Shown in pieces: positions 54,839 through 63,419 of a stretch of 64,000 nucleotides of DNA (positions within the stretch are counted from its first letter, which is position 1; the number at the start of each line of letters is the position of its first letter). The stretch spans positions 124,001-188,000 of the forward strand of contig NZ_JACOMF010000005.1 in the NCBI RefSeq assembly GCF_014283215.1, written 5' to 3'. The notes beneath the pieces are model-generated. The model was not told the origin of the DNA, ran no database searches, and saw only the letters and a program-made list of their open reading frames with translations. Source of the stretch: Siccirubricoccus deserti. Lineage in GTDB: Bacteria > Pseudomonadota > Alphaproteobacteria > Acetobacterales > Acetobacteraceae. The position numbers and the translations under genes are program-made.

Positions 54839-55909
54839 ATGACCGAACGCCTGCACCCGTTGCTGAAACCGCTGCTGGCCGATGACTGGGCCGCGGTGGA
54901 TCCCACCCTGCCACCGCTGCTGGAGGTGCTCTTCGCCCGCAGCGCCGGGGAGGATTGGCACAAGGCCGGCACCTTCAAGGACCATCTGCTGGGGGTCTAC
55001 CGGACCCTCGCCCTCTGGGACCAGCCGCGCGAGGTGCGGCTGCTCGGCCTTTTCCACAGCGTCTATTCAAACGAGTACGTCGACCTGAAGCTGTTCGATG
55101 CCGCCGGCAACCGGGCCGAGCTGGCCGGACTGCTGGGGGAGGAGGCGGAGCGGCTGATCCACCTCTTCTGCACCATGCCACGCAGCCTCTTCACCCGCCG
55201 CCTGGCGGAGGAGCCGGATTTGCCCGAGGAGGGCATGGTGCTGGAGCGCGAGGGCAAGCCCGACATCATCCTCTCGGCGCGCGACGTCGCGGTCTTCGGC
55301 ATCGCCACCATCGCCGACATCGCCGAGCAATGGCATTCCTGGCAGGACGAGATCTTCGCCGGCTTCCCCGGGCCGACAGTGCCGCGCGGCACGCGCGACC
55401 ATTGGGCGGCCGCCATGTGGCCGGGGCCGCTGAAGCCGACGGTCAAGGCGCTGTCGCTGCTCTCCCGCCTCGCCCGGCCGCTGGCCTTCATGCCGGAGGA
55501 ATGGGGGCTGCCGACGCCGCCGATCTTCGCCCGCTGCAATGCCCTGCTGGCGCCGGAGGAGGAGTTGGCCGCTGTCACCCTCTACTGGCAGGCGGTGACC
55601 CGTGCCCTGCCGCTCGGCAGCCCGGAGCCGACCCGCCGGGCGCTGGAGGAGGCGGCGCGGCTCAACCCCTTCGTCGGCGAGCCGCGGCTGCTGCTGGCGC
55701 AGATCGCGCTTGGCCAGGGGGAGTGGGACCGCGCCGCGGCCGAGGCCCGGGCCGGGCTGGACCTGCTCTCCGACTGGGGCGTCGCCTGGGACAAGCGCAT
55801 CGCCTGGTCCGGCTGGGTCGCCTGGGCGCGCATCCTGCTGCAATCGGCCGAGCGGCGGCGCTGGCCGGAGCAACTGGCCGGGCTCAACGGGCTGGGGCTG
55901 GTAGGCTAA
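54839..55909 (+). CDS. DUF6817-like protein with TPR-like C-terminal region
   Basis: The 356-residue product has an N-terminal part of about 190 residues (DWHKAGTFKDHLLGVYRTLALWDQPREVRLLGLFHSVYSNEYVDLKLF) whose spaced His/Asp residues resemble an HD-type helical domain, and matches my recollection of DUF6817. The C-terminal 100 residues (PEPTRRALEEAARLNPFVGEPRLLLAQIALGQGEWDRAAAEARAGLDLL) form TPR-like repeats. The function is unknown. No ribosome site is evident before the ATG at 54839. Two TTT receptor genes follow on the same strand. Confidence 0.62.
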   Translation: MTERLHPLLKPLLADDWAAVDPTLPPLLEVLFARSAGEDWHKAGTFKDHLLGVYRTLALWDQPREVRLLGLFHSVYSNEYVDLKLFDAAGNRAELAGLLGEEAERLIHLFCTMPRSLFTRRLAEEPDLPEEGMVLEREGKPDIILSARDVAVFGIATIADIAEQWHSWQDEIFAGFPGPTVPRGTRDHWAAAMWPGPLKPTVKALSLLSRLARPLAFMPEEWGLPTPPIFARCNALLAPEEELAAVTLYWQAVTRALPLGSPEPTRRALEEAARLNPFVGEPRLLLAQIALGQGEWDRAAAEARAGLDLLSDWGVAWDKRIAWSGWVAWARILLQSAERRRWPEQLAGLNGLGLVG

Positions 55910-55968
55910 GCTATCCGCTGAGCGGCATTCGCGGCATGGTGCCGCATCATGACCGTTCCGGGGGAAAC

Positions 55969-56958
55969 ATGACCCGTCTTTCGCGCCGCGTAATCCTCGC
56001 CCTGCCGCTTGCCACGCCCTTCCTTGGCCGCACCGCCCGGGCGCAGGGCTGGCGCCCCACCCAGGCCATCCGCATCATCGTTCCGGCCGCGCCAGGTGGC
56101 ACCGCGGACATGTCCGCCCGGCTGCTGGCGCCCTATCTGCAATCCCATTTCGGCCAGAACGTCGTGGTCGACAACCGCTCCGGCGCCGGCGGCGTCATCG
56201 GCACCCAGGAAGCGGTGCGCGCCACGCCGGATGGCCACACCCTGCTGCTCGGCAACATCGGCCCGCAGGCCATCGGCCTCTCGCTCTACCGCAGCCTGCC
56301 CTACAACAAGGACAGCCTGATCCCGGTCGGTGGCACGGTGCGCGGGCCGAACGCGCTGGTGGTGCACCCTTCGGTACCGGCGAACACCATGGCGGAGTTC
56401 GTCGCGCATCTGAAGAAGAACCCGGGCAAGCTGTCCTACGCCTCTCCCGGCGTCGGCCAGTCGCCCCATCTCACCGGCGTCTGGTTCAACCAAGCGACGG
56501 GGACGGAGGCGATCCACGTTCCCTTCCGCGGCGCCGGCCCGGCGGCGATGGAGCTGGTTGCCGGCAACATCCAGTACATGTGGAACAATCTGACGAGCGG
56601 CATCGAGCAGATCCGCTCCGGCCAGGTCCGGGCGCTGGCGGTGTCCTCCGCCGAGCGCAACCCGCAGCTGCCGGACGTGCCCGCGGCAAGGGAGACGATG
56701 CCGGAGCTGGCGCAGTTCGATGTGAACACCTGGTTCGGCATCTTCGCCCCCGCCGGCACGCCGCGCCCGGTCACCCAGTCGATCAACGAGGCGATGGAGG
56801 CCTGGCAGAAGACGCCGGAGATCCAGGCGCGGTGGCGCGAGATGGGAGGCGTCCCGCTCAGCGGCAGCATGGAGCAATTCCACGCTTTTGTTGCCAATGA
56901 GATCGAAAAATGGGGCAGTGTGATCCGCAAGGAAGGACTGCAACTGGACCTCAGCTAG
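55969..56958 (+). CDS. TTT family (Bug-type) substrate-binding receptor, tandem copy 1
   Basis: The 329-residue product has a signal peptide (RRVILALPLATPFLGRTARAQ) and the family marks IRIIVPAAPGGTADMSARLLAPYL, VVVDNRSGAGGVIGTQEAVRATPDGHTLLLGN, GKLSYASPGVGQSPHLTGVWF, EAIHVPFRGAGPAAMELVAGNIQ and VRALAVSSAERNPQLPDVPA. It is a periplasmic receptor for small carboxylates or similar ligands. GGGGGAAAC precedes the ATG at 55969. The next gene is a close paralogue in the same orientation. No TctA or TctB permease gene is nearby, a common situation for Bug receptors. Confidence 0.91.
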   Translation: MTRLSRRVILALPLATPFLGRTARAQGWRPTQAIRIIVPAAPGGTADMSARLLAPYLQSHFGQNVVVDNRSGAGGVIGTQEAVRATPDGHTLLLGNIGPQAIGLSLYRSLPYNKDSLIPVGGTVRGPNALVVHPSVPANTMAEFVAHLKKNPGKLSYASPGVGQSPHLTGVWFNQATGTEAIHVPFRGAGPAAMELVAGNIQYMWNNLTSGIEQIRSGQVRALAVSSAERNPQLPDVPAARETMPELAQFDVNTWFGIFAPAGTPRPVTQSINEAMEAWQKTPEIQARWREMGGVPLSGSMEQFHAFVANEIEKWGSVIRKEGLQLDLS

Positions 56959-56999
56959 AGCGGGTCGCCGAAGGCGGAAACCTGCCCTGAAACGATGGA

Positions 57000-57032
57000 G
57001 CGGATTGCGGTCCCAGCCGGGCTGCGATCCGC
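57000..57032. terminator. hairpin between the two tandem receptors
   Basis: GCGGATTGC (57000-57008) and GCGATCCGC (57024-57032) pair at 8 of 9 positions, 42 bases after the first receptor stop. It may uncouple expression of the two paralogues. No T-run follows. Confidence 0.4.
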
Positions 57033-57091
57033 CCAGCCAGCAAGCGGCTCGAGGTCGTTCGGTGAACCCGTGAACGGAAAAGGCCCGAGCC

Positions 57092-58084
57092 ATGCCAGCC
57101 ATCACCCGCCGCGCCACCCTCGCCCTGCCTGCCCTGCTGCCTGCCCTCGGACGTGCCCAAGCGGGGGCAGGGGCCTGGCGGCCCGGGCAGCAGGTGCGGA
57201 TCATCGTCCCGGCCGCGGCGGGCGGCACCACCGACATCATGGGCTGGCTTTGCGCCCAGCATTTGCAGGCGCGCTGGGGCACGCCGGTGGTGGTCGAGAA
57301 CCGCGCCGGTGCCGGCGGCACCATCGGCACGCTGGAGACGGTGCGGGCGCGGCCCGATGGCACCACCCTGCTGTCGGGCAATATCGGGCCGCAGGCGATC
57401 GCCTATTCGCTGTTCCGCAACCTGCCCTACAAATCCGAGCAGATCCTCCCCATCGCCGGGCAGATCCGCGGCCCCAACGTGCTGGTGGTGAACGCCGATA
57501 CCCCGGTGCGCAACATGGCGGAGTTCGTCGCTTGGCTGCGCGCCGACCCGGGCAAGGTCAGCTACGCCTCCACCGGTGTCGGCCAGTCCACGCATCTGAC
57601 CCCGGTGTGGTTGCTGCAGCTGCTGAAGGCCGAGGCCATCCACGTGCCCTTCCGCGGCTCCGCCCCGGCGCAGATCGAGCTGCTGGCCGGCAATGTCGGC
57701 TTCCTGATCGACAATCTGACGGGGGTGATCGAGCATATCCGCAGTGGCAAGCTGCGCGCCCTGGCGGTCACCAGCGCCGAGCGCAACAGCAAGGTGCCGG
57801 AGGTGCCCGCCGCCCGCGAGACCCTGCCGGAGCTGGCGCAATTCGAGGTCAACACCTGGTTCGGCCTGTTCGGCCCGGCCGGTCTGCCGACCGAGATCAT
57901 CCGCACGGTGAATGCCGAGATCAACGCGATGCTCGACCTGCCGGAGACGAAGCAGCGTTTCGACATGCTGGGCGGCGTGCCGATGCGCTTCACGGTCGAG
58001 GAATTCGCCAGCTGGGTGCGGGTCGAGACCGACAAGTGGCGCGGCGTGATCCAGCGCGAGGGGCTGCAGCTCGACGCCGGCTGA
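57092..58084 (+). CDS. TTT family (Bug-type) substrate-binding receptor, tandem copy 2
   Basis: The 330-residue product is a paralogue of the upstream gene: signal peptide (RRATLALPALLPALGRAQA), VRIIVPAAAGGTTDIMGWLCA, VVVENRAGAGGTIGTLETVRARPDGTTLLSGN, GKVSYASTGVGQSTHLTPVWL, EAIHVPFRGSAPAQIELLAGNV and LRALAVTSAERNSKVPEVPAARETLPELAQFEVNTWFGLF. The shared architecture and the similar closing residues (KEGLQLDLS in one, REGLQLDAG in the other) point to gene duplication. Ligand unknown. Confidence 0.91.
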   Translation: MPAITRRATLALPALLPALGRAQAGAGAWRPGQQVRIIVPAAAGGTTDIMGWLCAQHLQARWGTPVVVENRAGAGGTIGTLETVRARPDGTTLLSGNIGPQAIAYSLFRNLPYKSEQILPIAGQIRGPNVLVVNADTPVRNMAEFVAWLRADPGKVSYASTGVGQSTHLTPVWLLQLLKAEAIHVPFRGSAPAQIELLAGNVGFLIDNLTGVIEHIRSGKLRALAVTSAERNSKVPEVPAARETLPELAQFEVNTWFGLFGPAGLPTEIIRTVNAEINAMLDLPETKQRFDMLGGVPMRFTVEEFASWVRVETDKWRGVIQREGLQLDAG

Positions 58085-58151
58085 GTGCGGCCGGAGGCCG
58101 GCCGAGGCACCCGGTTGACGCCGACGGCACTCCGCAGCAGCCTGTTCGCGA

Positions 58152-59066
58152 ATGATTCTCTCCCCCCTCTGGCTGCCGATCACGCTCTCGGCCGCCCTGT
58201 TCCAGTGCTGGCGGACCGCGATGCAGCAGAAGCTGCGCGGCCAGCTCTCGGTCAATGCCGCGGCGGTGGTGCGCTACCTCTACGGCGTGCCGGTCGGCGC
58301 CCTGCTGCTCGGCCTCTACATGCTGGTGTTCGGCGGAACGCTGCCACTGCCGGGCTGGGCCTTCCTGGCGCTCTGCGCCGCTGGTGGCCTCGGCCAGATC
58401 CTCGGCACCAACCTGCTGATCATGGCCTTCGGCCACCGCGGCTTCGCCGTCGGCACCGCCTATGCCAAGACCGAGGCGGTGCAGGGCGCGATCCTGGCGC
58501 TGGTGCTGCTGGGGGAGCGGATCTCAGCGGTGGCCTGGGTCGGCATCGCGATCGGCGTCGTCGGCGTGCTGTGGCTCTCGCTGGCGGGCAAGGCGGCCTC
58601 GCTGCGCGAACTGGCGCTGGCCACGGTGCAGCCGGCCGCGGTCTGCGGCCTGGCGGCGGGGTTCTTCTTCGCCGCGACCAGCGTGCTGGTGAAGGCGGCG
58701 AATCTGGAACTGCCGGGCGACGACCCGATCCACCGCGCCCTGGTGACCCTGGTGGTGACCAACATCCTGCAGACCGTCATGCAGGGCGGCTGGCTGCTGG
58801 CGCGGGAGCCGGCCCAGGCTCGCGCGGTCTTCACCACCTGGCGCAGCAGCGCCCAGGTGGGCGCGCTCTCGGCCTGTGGCTCCGCCTGCTGGTTCAGTGC
58901 ATTCGCCCTGGCGCCGGTGGCGCTGGTACGGGCGGTGGGGCAGGTGGAGATCCTCTTCACCCTGCTGTTCAGCCGCTTCTACCTGCGGGAGCAGCCCAGC
59001 CGGACGGAGATCCTGGGCGCGCTGACGGTGGTGCTCGGGGTGGTGCTGGTATTGGCCGGCCGCTGA
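58152..59066 (+). CDS. EamA family (DMT superfamily) transporter
   Basis: The 304-residue product has about ten predicted membrane segments in two repeats: an N-terminal half (AALFQCWRTAMQQKLRG, VVRYLYGVPVGALLLGLYMLVFGG, LGTNLLIMAFGHRGFAVGTAYAKTEAVQGAILALVLLGERIS) and a C-terminal half ending FTLLFSRFYLREQPSRTEILGALTVVLGVVLVLAGR. The GERIS and REQPS ends with following glycines are typical of EamA repeats. Export or uptake substrate is unknown. It ends 10 bases before the convergent oxidase operon. Confidence 0.87.
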   Translation: MILSPLWLPITLSAALFQCWRTAMQQKLRGQLSVNAAAVVRYLYGVPVGALLLGLYMLVFGGTLPLPGWAFLALCAAGGLGQILGTNLLIMAFGHRGFAVGTAYAKTEAVQGAILALVLLGERISAVAWVGIAIGVVGVLWLSLAGKAASLRELALATVQPAAVCGLAAGFFFAATSVLVKAANLELPGDDPIHRALVTLVVTNILQTVMQGGWLLAREPAQARAVFTTWRSSAQVGALSACGSACWFSAFALAPVALVRAVGQVEILFTLLFSRFYLREQPSRTEILGALTVVLGVVLVLAGR

Positions 59067-59076
59067 GGCGCCCTGC

Positions 59077-59175
59077 CTAACGCGGCAACAGCACCCGCAC
59101 CAGCAGCGCCACTGCGCCGGTCACGCAAACCCCTACAAGCCACAGCGCGGCGAACCAGCCGAGGCGCCGCCACAT
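59077..59175 (-). CDS. 32-residue single-pass subunit of the cyanide-insensitive oxidase (DUF2474-like, CydX-type)
   Basis: This 32-codon gene begins 2 bases after the cioB stop and encodes MWRRLGWFAALWLVGVCVTGAVA then LLVRVLLPR: one transmembrane helix with Arg at both ends. Its length and position, the third gene in a cydAB-type operon, match small accessory subunits such as CydX and the DUF2474 family found with cyanide-insensitive oxidases, which stabilise the complex and its hemes. The TGA of cioB and its ATG are separated by GG. Confidence 0.75.
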   Translation of the reverse strand: MWRRLGWFAALWLVGVCVTGAVALLVRVLLPR

Positions 59176-59177
59176 CC

Positions 59178-60224
59178 TCAGTGATATCCCTCGCCCGCCT
59201 TCACCTTGCCGCGGAACAACCAGTACACGTAGGCGGTATAGGCCAGGATGACCGGGATCAGCACCGCCGCGCCGACCAGCATGAAAAGCTGCGAATCCCG
59301 CGGGCTTGCCGCCTCCCAGATGGTGATGCCGGGGGGCACGATCATCGGCCACATGGAGATCCCGAGTCCGGTGTAGGAGAGGAAGAAGAGCCCAAGCGCG
59401 CAGGCAAAGGGGACGCCGTCCCGCCAGACCACCCTTCGGTGCTCCTTGCCGGTTCCCGCCTCCTCCAACCCGCGGAACAGCCGCCAGGTCAGCACCACCA
59501 CCAGCACCGGGACCGGCAGCGCCGTGAGGATGATCGGGAAGTTGAACCAGCGGTCACGGAATTGCGGCAGCAGGAAGGGCACCACCAGGCTGACCACGAT
59601 GATGAAGCCGAGCGTCAGCCAGGTCAGTCCCCGCGCCAGCCCCCGCACCTGGTCCTGCATCTCGCCTTCGGTCTTCCAGACCAGCCAGCAGGCGCCGAGC
59701 ATCCCATAGCCGGCCAGCAGGGCACAGCCGGTCAGCACCGAGAAGGGCGAGAGCCAGTCCCACCAGCCACCCGCATAGGCCCGGCCCTGCACCTCCACCC
59801 CCTGCACCAGCGCGCCGAGCGCGACGCCCTGGGCAAAGGCCGCCGCATAGCTGCCGCCGGAGAAGGAGCGGTCCCACCAGATCCGCTGGGCGTCGGTCGC
59901 GGCGCGGAAGCGCATCTCGAAGGCGACGCCACGGAAGATCAGCGCCAGCAGCATGATGATGATCGGCATGTAGAGCGCCGGCATGATCGTCGCGTAGGCC
60001 AGCGGGAAGACCCCGAACAGCCCGCCGCCGCCCATGACCAGCCAGGTCTCGTTGCCGTCCCAGACCGGCGCCACGGTGTTGACCGCGAGGTCGCGGTCCT
60101 TCTGCCCGCGGATCCAGGGGAACAGGATCCCGACGCCGAGGTCGAAGCCGTCCATGCAGACGTAGAGGAAAACGGCGGTGGCGATGATGAAGGCCCAGAT
60201 GGTGGCGATGGTCTCCGCGCTCAT
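59178..60224 (-). CDS. cioB: cytochrome bd-type (cyanide-insensitive) ubiquinol oxidase subunit II
   Basis: The 348-residue product is the CydB/CioB subunit with eight or nine membrane helices: FLYVCMDGFDLGVGILFPWIRGQKDRDLAVNTVAPVWDGNETWLVMGGGGLFGVFPLAYA, IIMLLALIFRGVAFEMRF, FAQGVALGALVQGVEV and a C-terminal LIPVILAYTAYVYWLFRGKV. It stabilises the heme-bearing subunit I. The ATG at 60224 follows GGAG; a GTG at 60233 overlapping the cioA stop is an alternative. A tiny third-subunit gene follows after 2 bases. Confidence 0.93.
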   Translation of the reverse strand: MSAETIATIWAFIIATAVFLYVCMDGFDLGVGILFPWIRGQKDRDLAVNTVAPVWDGNETWLVMGGGGLFGVFPLAYATIMPALYMPIIIMLLALIFRGVAFEMRFRAATDAQRIWWDRSFSGGSYAAAFAQGVALGALVQGVEVQGRAYAGGWWDWLSPFSVLTGCALLAGYGMLGACWLVWKTEGEMQDQVRGLARGLTWLTLGFIIVVSLVVPFLLPQFRDRWFNFPIILTALPVPVLVVVLTWRLFRGLEEAGTGKEHRRVVWRDGVPFACALGLFFLSYTGLGISMWPMIVPPGITIWEAASPRDSQLFMLVGAAVLIPVILAYTAYVYWLFRGKVKAGEGYH

Positions 60225-60229
60225 CCCCG

Positions 60230-61666
60230 TCACTCCGCCGGCTGCGGCCGCGCGTCATGCGCGCGGTCGGGGTCGACCTGCGGACCCGGCGTGATGCCGG
60301 CGGTGCGGATCGGCGGCTCGGACTCCACCCCGGTCTCATGCGGCTCCGGCGGGTGGCGGAACAGGCGGAACAGGTACCAGATGCCCGCGCCGAAGACGAC
60401 GAAGTAGACCACGATGAACAGTGTCAGCGAGGTCACCAGCGCCGGCACGGCAAGCGGACTGGCGCTCTCCGAGGTGCGCATCAGGCCGTAGACGGTGTAG
60501 GGCTGCCGCCCCGTCTCGGTCACGAACCAGCCGAAGGTGACGGCGATCAGCCCGGACGGTCCCATCGCCACCGCCCAGCGGTGGAACCAGCCGGCGCCGT
60601 AGAGCCGCCCGCGCCAGCGCAGCCAGAGCGAGGTGAGGCCGAGCCCGATCATCAGCAGGCCCATGCCCACCATGATGCGGAAGGACCAGAAGACCAGCGG
60701 CACGTTGGTCGGCCGCGCATCCTTCGGGAAGGCCTTCAGCCCCTGGATCTCGCCGTCCCACTCATGCCGCAGGATCAGGCTGCCGAGGCGGGGGATCTGG
60801 AGCGCCAGGCGCGTCTCCTCCCGCGCCATGTCCGGTATGCCGAAGAGGATCAGCGGCGCGCCGCGCTGGGTCTCCCAATGCCCTTCCATCGCGGCGACCT
60901 TCTGCGGCTGGTAGTGCAGCGCCCAGAGACCCTGCAGATCGCCGAAGACGGCCTGCGCCGGCGCCACCGCGGCGGCCATCCACATCGCCATGGAGAACAT
61001 CAGCCGCGCCCGCTCATTCGCGCGGTCGCGCAGCAGGTGGAAGGCGCCGACCGCGCCGACGATCATGGCGGTGGTCAGATAGGCGCCGGTGATGGTGTGC
61101 AGGTAGCGGAAGGGGAAGGAGGGGTTGAAGACGATCGCCCACCAATCCGCCGGCAGGAACTGCCCGTCCGGCGCGATGGTGTAGCCCGCCGGCGTCTGCA
61201 TCCAGGAGTTGGCCGAGAGGATCCAGAAGCCCGAGATCAGCGTGCCCACCGCCACCAGGCAGGTGGCGGAGAAATGCAGCGCCTTTCCGACCCGCCCCAG
61301 GCCGAACAGCATGACGCCGAGGAAGCCGGCCTCAAGGAAGAAGGCCGTCAGCACCTCATAGGCAATTAGCGGCCCGAGCACCGGCCCGGTCCGGTCCGCC
61401 CAGACCGACCAGTTTGTGCCGAATTGGTAGGAGAGGACGATGCCGGAGACCACGCCCATGGCGAAGTTCACCGCGAAGACCTTCAGCCAGTAGCGGAACA
61501 GGTCGAGGTAGGCGGCGCGGCCGGTCCAGAGCCACAGCGCCTCCAGCACCGCCAGATAGCTTGCCAGCCCGATGGTGAAAGCGGGGAAGAGGAAGTGGAA
61601 GGTGACGGTGAAGGCGAACTGGAAGCGCGCGAGGTCAAGCGCGCTCGGGAAGGCATCCCACGGCAT
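60230..61666 (-). CDS. cioA: cytochrome bd-type (cyanide-insensitive) ubiquinol oxidase subunit I
   Basis: The 478-residue product is the heme-bearing CydA/CioA subunit: LDLARFQFAFTVTFHFLFPAFTIGLASYLAVLE, YWLKVFAVNFAMGVVSGIVLSYQFGTNWSVW, EAGFLGVMLFG, and the GRQPYTVYGLMRTSESASP signature. The quinol-binding Q-loop is short (HWETQRGAPLILFGIPDMAREETRLAL), as in CIO-type oxidases rather than long-loop E. coli bd-I. It reduces O2 to water with ubiquinol, giving respiration under low oxygen, cyanide or NO. The first gene of the cioA-cioB-microsubunit operon; GGGGAC lies before the ATG. Confidence 0.94.
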   Translation of the reverse strand: MPWDAFPSALDLARFQFAFTVTFHFLFPAFTIGLASYLAVLEALWLWTGRAAYLDLFRYWLKVFAVNFAMGVVSGIVLSYQFGTNWSVWADRTGPVLGPLIAYEVLTAFFLEAGFLGVMLFGLGRVGKALHFSATCLVAVGTLISGFWILSANSWMQTPAGYTIAPDGQFLPADWWAIVFNPSFPFRYLHTITGAYLTTAMIVGAVGAFHLLRDRANERARLMFSMAMWMAAAVAPAQAVFGDLQGLWALHYQPQKVAAMEGHWETQRGAPLILFGIPDMAREETRLALQIPRLGSLILRHEWDGEIQGLKAFPKDARPTNVPLVFWSFRIMVGMGLLMIGLGLTSLWLRWRGRLYGAGWFHRWAVAMGPSGLIAVTFGWFVTETGRQPYTVYGLMRTSESASPLAVPALVTSLTLFIVVYFVVFGAGIWYLFRLFRHPPEPHETGVESEPPIRTAGITPGPQVDPDRAHDARPQPAE

Positions 61667-61787
61667 CGTTCACGTCCCCGCTACTTCTGGGGGTAAATCG
61701 GCAACCAGTACTGTCGTTCCGCGTGCCTGGCGGGTGCTGTATCACGAAGCTGGGAGACGAGCCTCGGGTCTGGCGCCGACCATCACT

Positions 61788-62060
61788 TCAAGCCACCGCA
61801 CGAAGCCGCGGTCCGGCCTCGGTGCGGACGCTGCGCACGCCGATCACCTGGCGGAGGTTGCCCTCCACCAGATGCACCATCGCGGCCGGCATGGCGTGCA
61901 GCACCAACTCGGCCTGGACGGTATCGCCGTCGCGCAGCGCCTGCATGGCATCGGTCATCAGATCCCGCTTGGCGAGCGGCTGCAGCAGCCGCGGCAGGAG
62001 GCCCGGGCAGGCATCGGCGGTAACGAGGAAACGTGCGGCGAGAAGCGGGGAATCGGACAT
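61788..62060 (-). CDS. ACT-domain-like small protein
   Basis: The 90-residue product resembles a single ACT-type alpha-beta domain: ARFLVTADACPGLLPRLLQPLAKRDLMTDAMQALRDGDTVQAELVLHAMPAAMVHLVEGNLRQVIGVRSVRTE. The pattern of a strand, a helix starting with PGLLPRLL, two strands and a second helix fits ACT, as in small regulatory subunits of acetohydroxyacid synthase. GGAG lies 9 bases before the ATG at 62060, while the in-frame extension to 62114 lacks it. It is alone between the oxidase operon (divergence not shared) and the DUF2125-like gene. Ligand unknown. Confidence 0.65.
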   Translation of the reverse strand: MSDSPLLAARFLVTADACPGLLPRLLQPLAKRDLMTDAMQALRDGDTVQAELVLHAMPAAMVHLVEGNLRQVIGVRSVRTEAGPRLRAVA

Positions 62061-62235
62061 CGCGGGAAGCTCCGGTACGGCGAGGGCGGGAAGGAAAACC
62101 CGGCGGCGCGGCACGCGCCGTACCCACGGCGCGGCTCAGGCAGCCGGGCCAGTAATTCGCGCGGTACGGAGGAAGCGATGCGACATGAGGGCACCCTAGC
62201 CCGGATGGCCAGGGGATGCCAAGCGTGACCCCGCC

Positions 62236-63351
62236 CTAATCCCGCCGCGCCGGCACGGCCGGCCAGTGCCAGGCCGGCAGCCGGGCGATGGCGATCCGCG
62301 CCAGACTCAGGGTGCGATCCTCCAGGGCGAGCGGCACTTCCAGCTCCGGTGGCCCGCCCTCCGGAGGGCTCCGGCTCAGCAGCCGTACCATTGTCCGCGC
62401 GGCGGCCGCGGTCCGCGCCGGCACCAGCCCGGCCGCGGCGGCCGCGTCCAGCGCCTCCGCTCCGCCGGACAGGCGCAGCGTGGCGGCGCCCATCGGCTGC
62501 AGCGCCTCATCCAAGGTCAGGGTCGCGGTGGCGGTGGCGACAACCGGTCCCCAGTGCAGTGCCAGGCTGCGCAGGTCGAGCGTCCCGCCGCCCACCCGCC
62601 AGGCTGCGGCCCGCGCCGCCGGGCTGCGCCCGGGCGGCACCGGGCCGGAGAGCGCCGCGTCCAGTACTACCGAGGCAATGGTCTGCCCCAGTGTCGCCAG
62701 TTCCGGTCCGGCCGTGTCCGGCAGGGTCAGGTCATCGGCCGCGCCACGCAGGGTCACCGCCGGCTCGCCCTCAATGGCGGTGATCCGGGTGGCTAGGGTC
62801 AGTTGCAGGGTGCGCAGCGCCACGCTGCCGGCGGCGGTGCCAAGGCGCAGCCGCTCGCCCTCCAGCTTCAGTTCGCTTGGCAGCACATCCCGCTCCAGCG
62901 GCAGCGCGCCGTGCAGCCGTTCGGCGGTGAAGGGCAGCCCGGCCTCGCCGAGGCGGAGGTGGTGGCGCCCGCCAAGGTCCAGTTGCAACCGGTCCAGCCG
63001 CGGCGGCTCCAGGCGCAGCACCAGTCTCTCCGCCTGCCAGTCCATGCCGCCGGGCAGGGTGGCCTCGCCGCCCGTCAGCCGGAATTGCGGCAGGGTCAGC
63101 GTCGCCGCGAAAGGCCAGCCGCCGCGCCGGGGCGGGCCATGCGCCACCTGCCAACCCTGGGCACGCCGCAGCGCGGCCCAACTGGCGAAGCCGTCCTCCA
63201 ACTGGTTGGCCATCCATTGCCAGAGCAGCGCATGCCCGGCGCCGAGGCCGGCGAGCAGCAGCAGCGCGCCGAGCAGCAGGCGGAGGAGCGGCCAGCGGCG
63301 GCGCCCCGTTCGGGTCGATGCCTCGGCGAGGCGGGGCGGCTTGGCGGACAT
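62236..63351 (-). CDS. DUF2125-like protein with N-terminal membrane anchor
   Basis: The 371-residue product starts with an Arg/Lys-rich end and one hydrophobic segment (LLRLLLGALLLLAGLGAGHALLWQWMANQL), then a long beta-rich domain (WQVAHGPPRRGGWPFAATLTLPQFRLTGGEATLPGGMDWQAERLVLRLEPPRLDRLQLDLGGRHHLRLG). That pattern, including GGWPF and the repeated short strands, fits the alphaproteobacterial DUF2125 family, predicted periplasmic or envelope proteins of unknown function. The start at 63351 places the anchor properly; the ChaC-like gene is divergent, 68 bases away. Confidence 0.78.
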   Translation of the reverse strand: MSAKPPRLAEASTRTGRRRWPLLRLLLGALLLLAGLGAGHALLWQWMANQLEDGFASWAALRRAQGWQVAHGPPRRGGWPFAATLTLPQFRLTGGEATLPGGMDWQAERLVLRLEPPRLDRLQLDLGGRHHLRLGEAGLPFTAERLHGALPLERDVLPSELKLEGERLRLGTAAGSVALRTLQLTLATRITAIEGEPAVTLRGAADDLTLPDTAGPELATLGQTIASVVLDAALSGPVPPGRSPAARAAAWRVGGGTLDLRSLALHWGPVVATATATLTLDEALQPMGAATLRLSGGAEALDAAAAAGLVPARTAAAARTMVRLLSRSPPEGGPPELEVPLALEDRTLSLARIAIARLPAWHWPAVPARRD

Positions 63352-63419
63352 TGCGGTCAGCGATATACGCGAAGCCCGCGCCGGCGCGAATGCCCGGGGC
63401 ACGCATGCCCGGGAGCCAG

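Noticed and set aside
61667-61787. FNR/ANR-type box upstream of cioA
   Set aside because: No TTGAT-N4-ATCAA-like sequence could be found in the leader, so oxygen control is not claimed.
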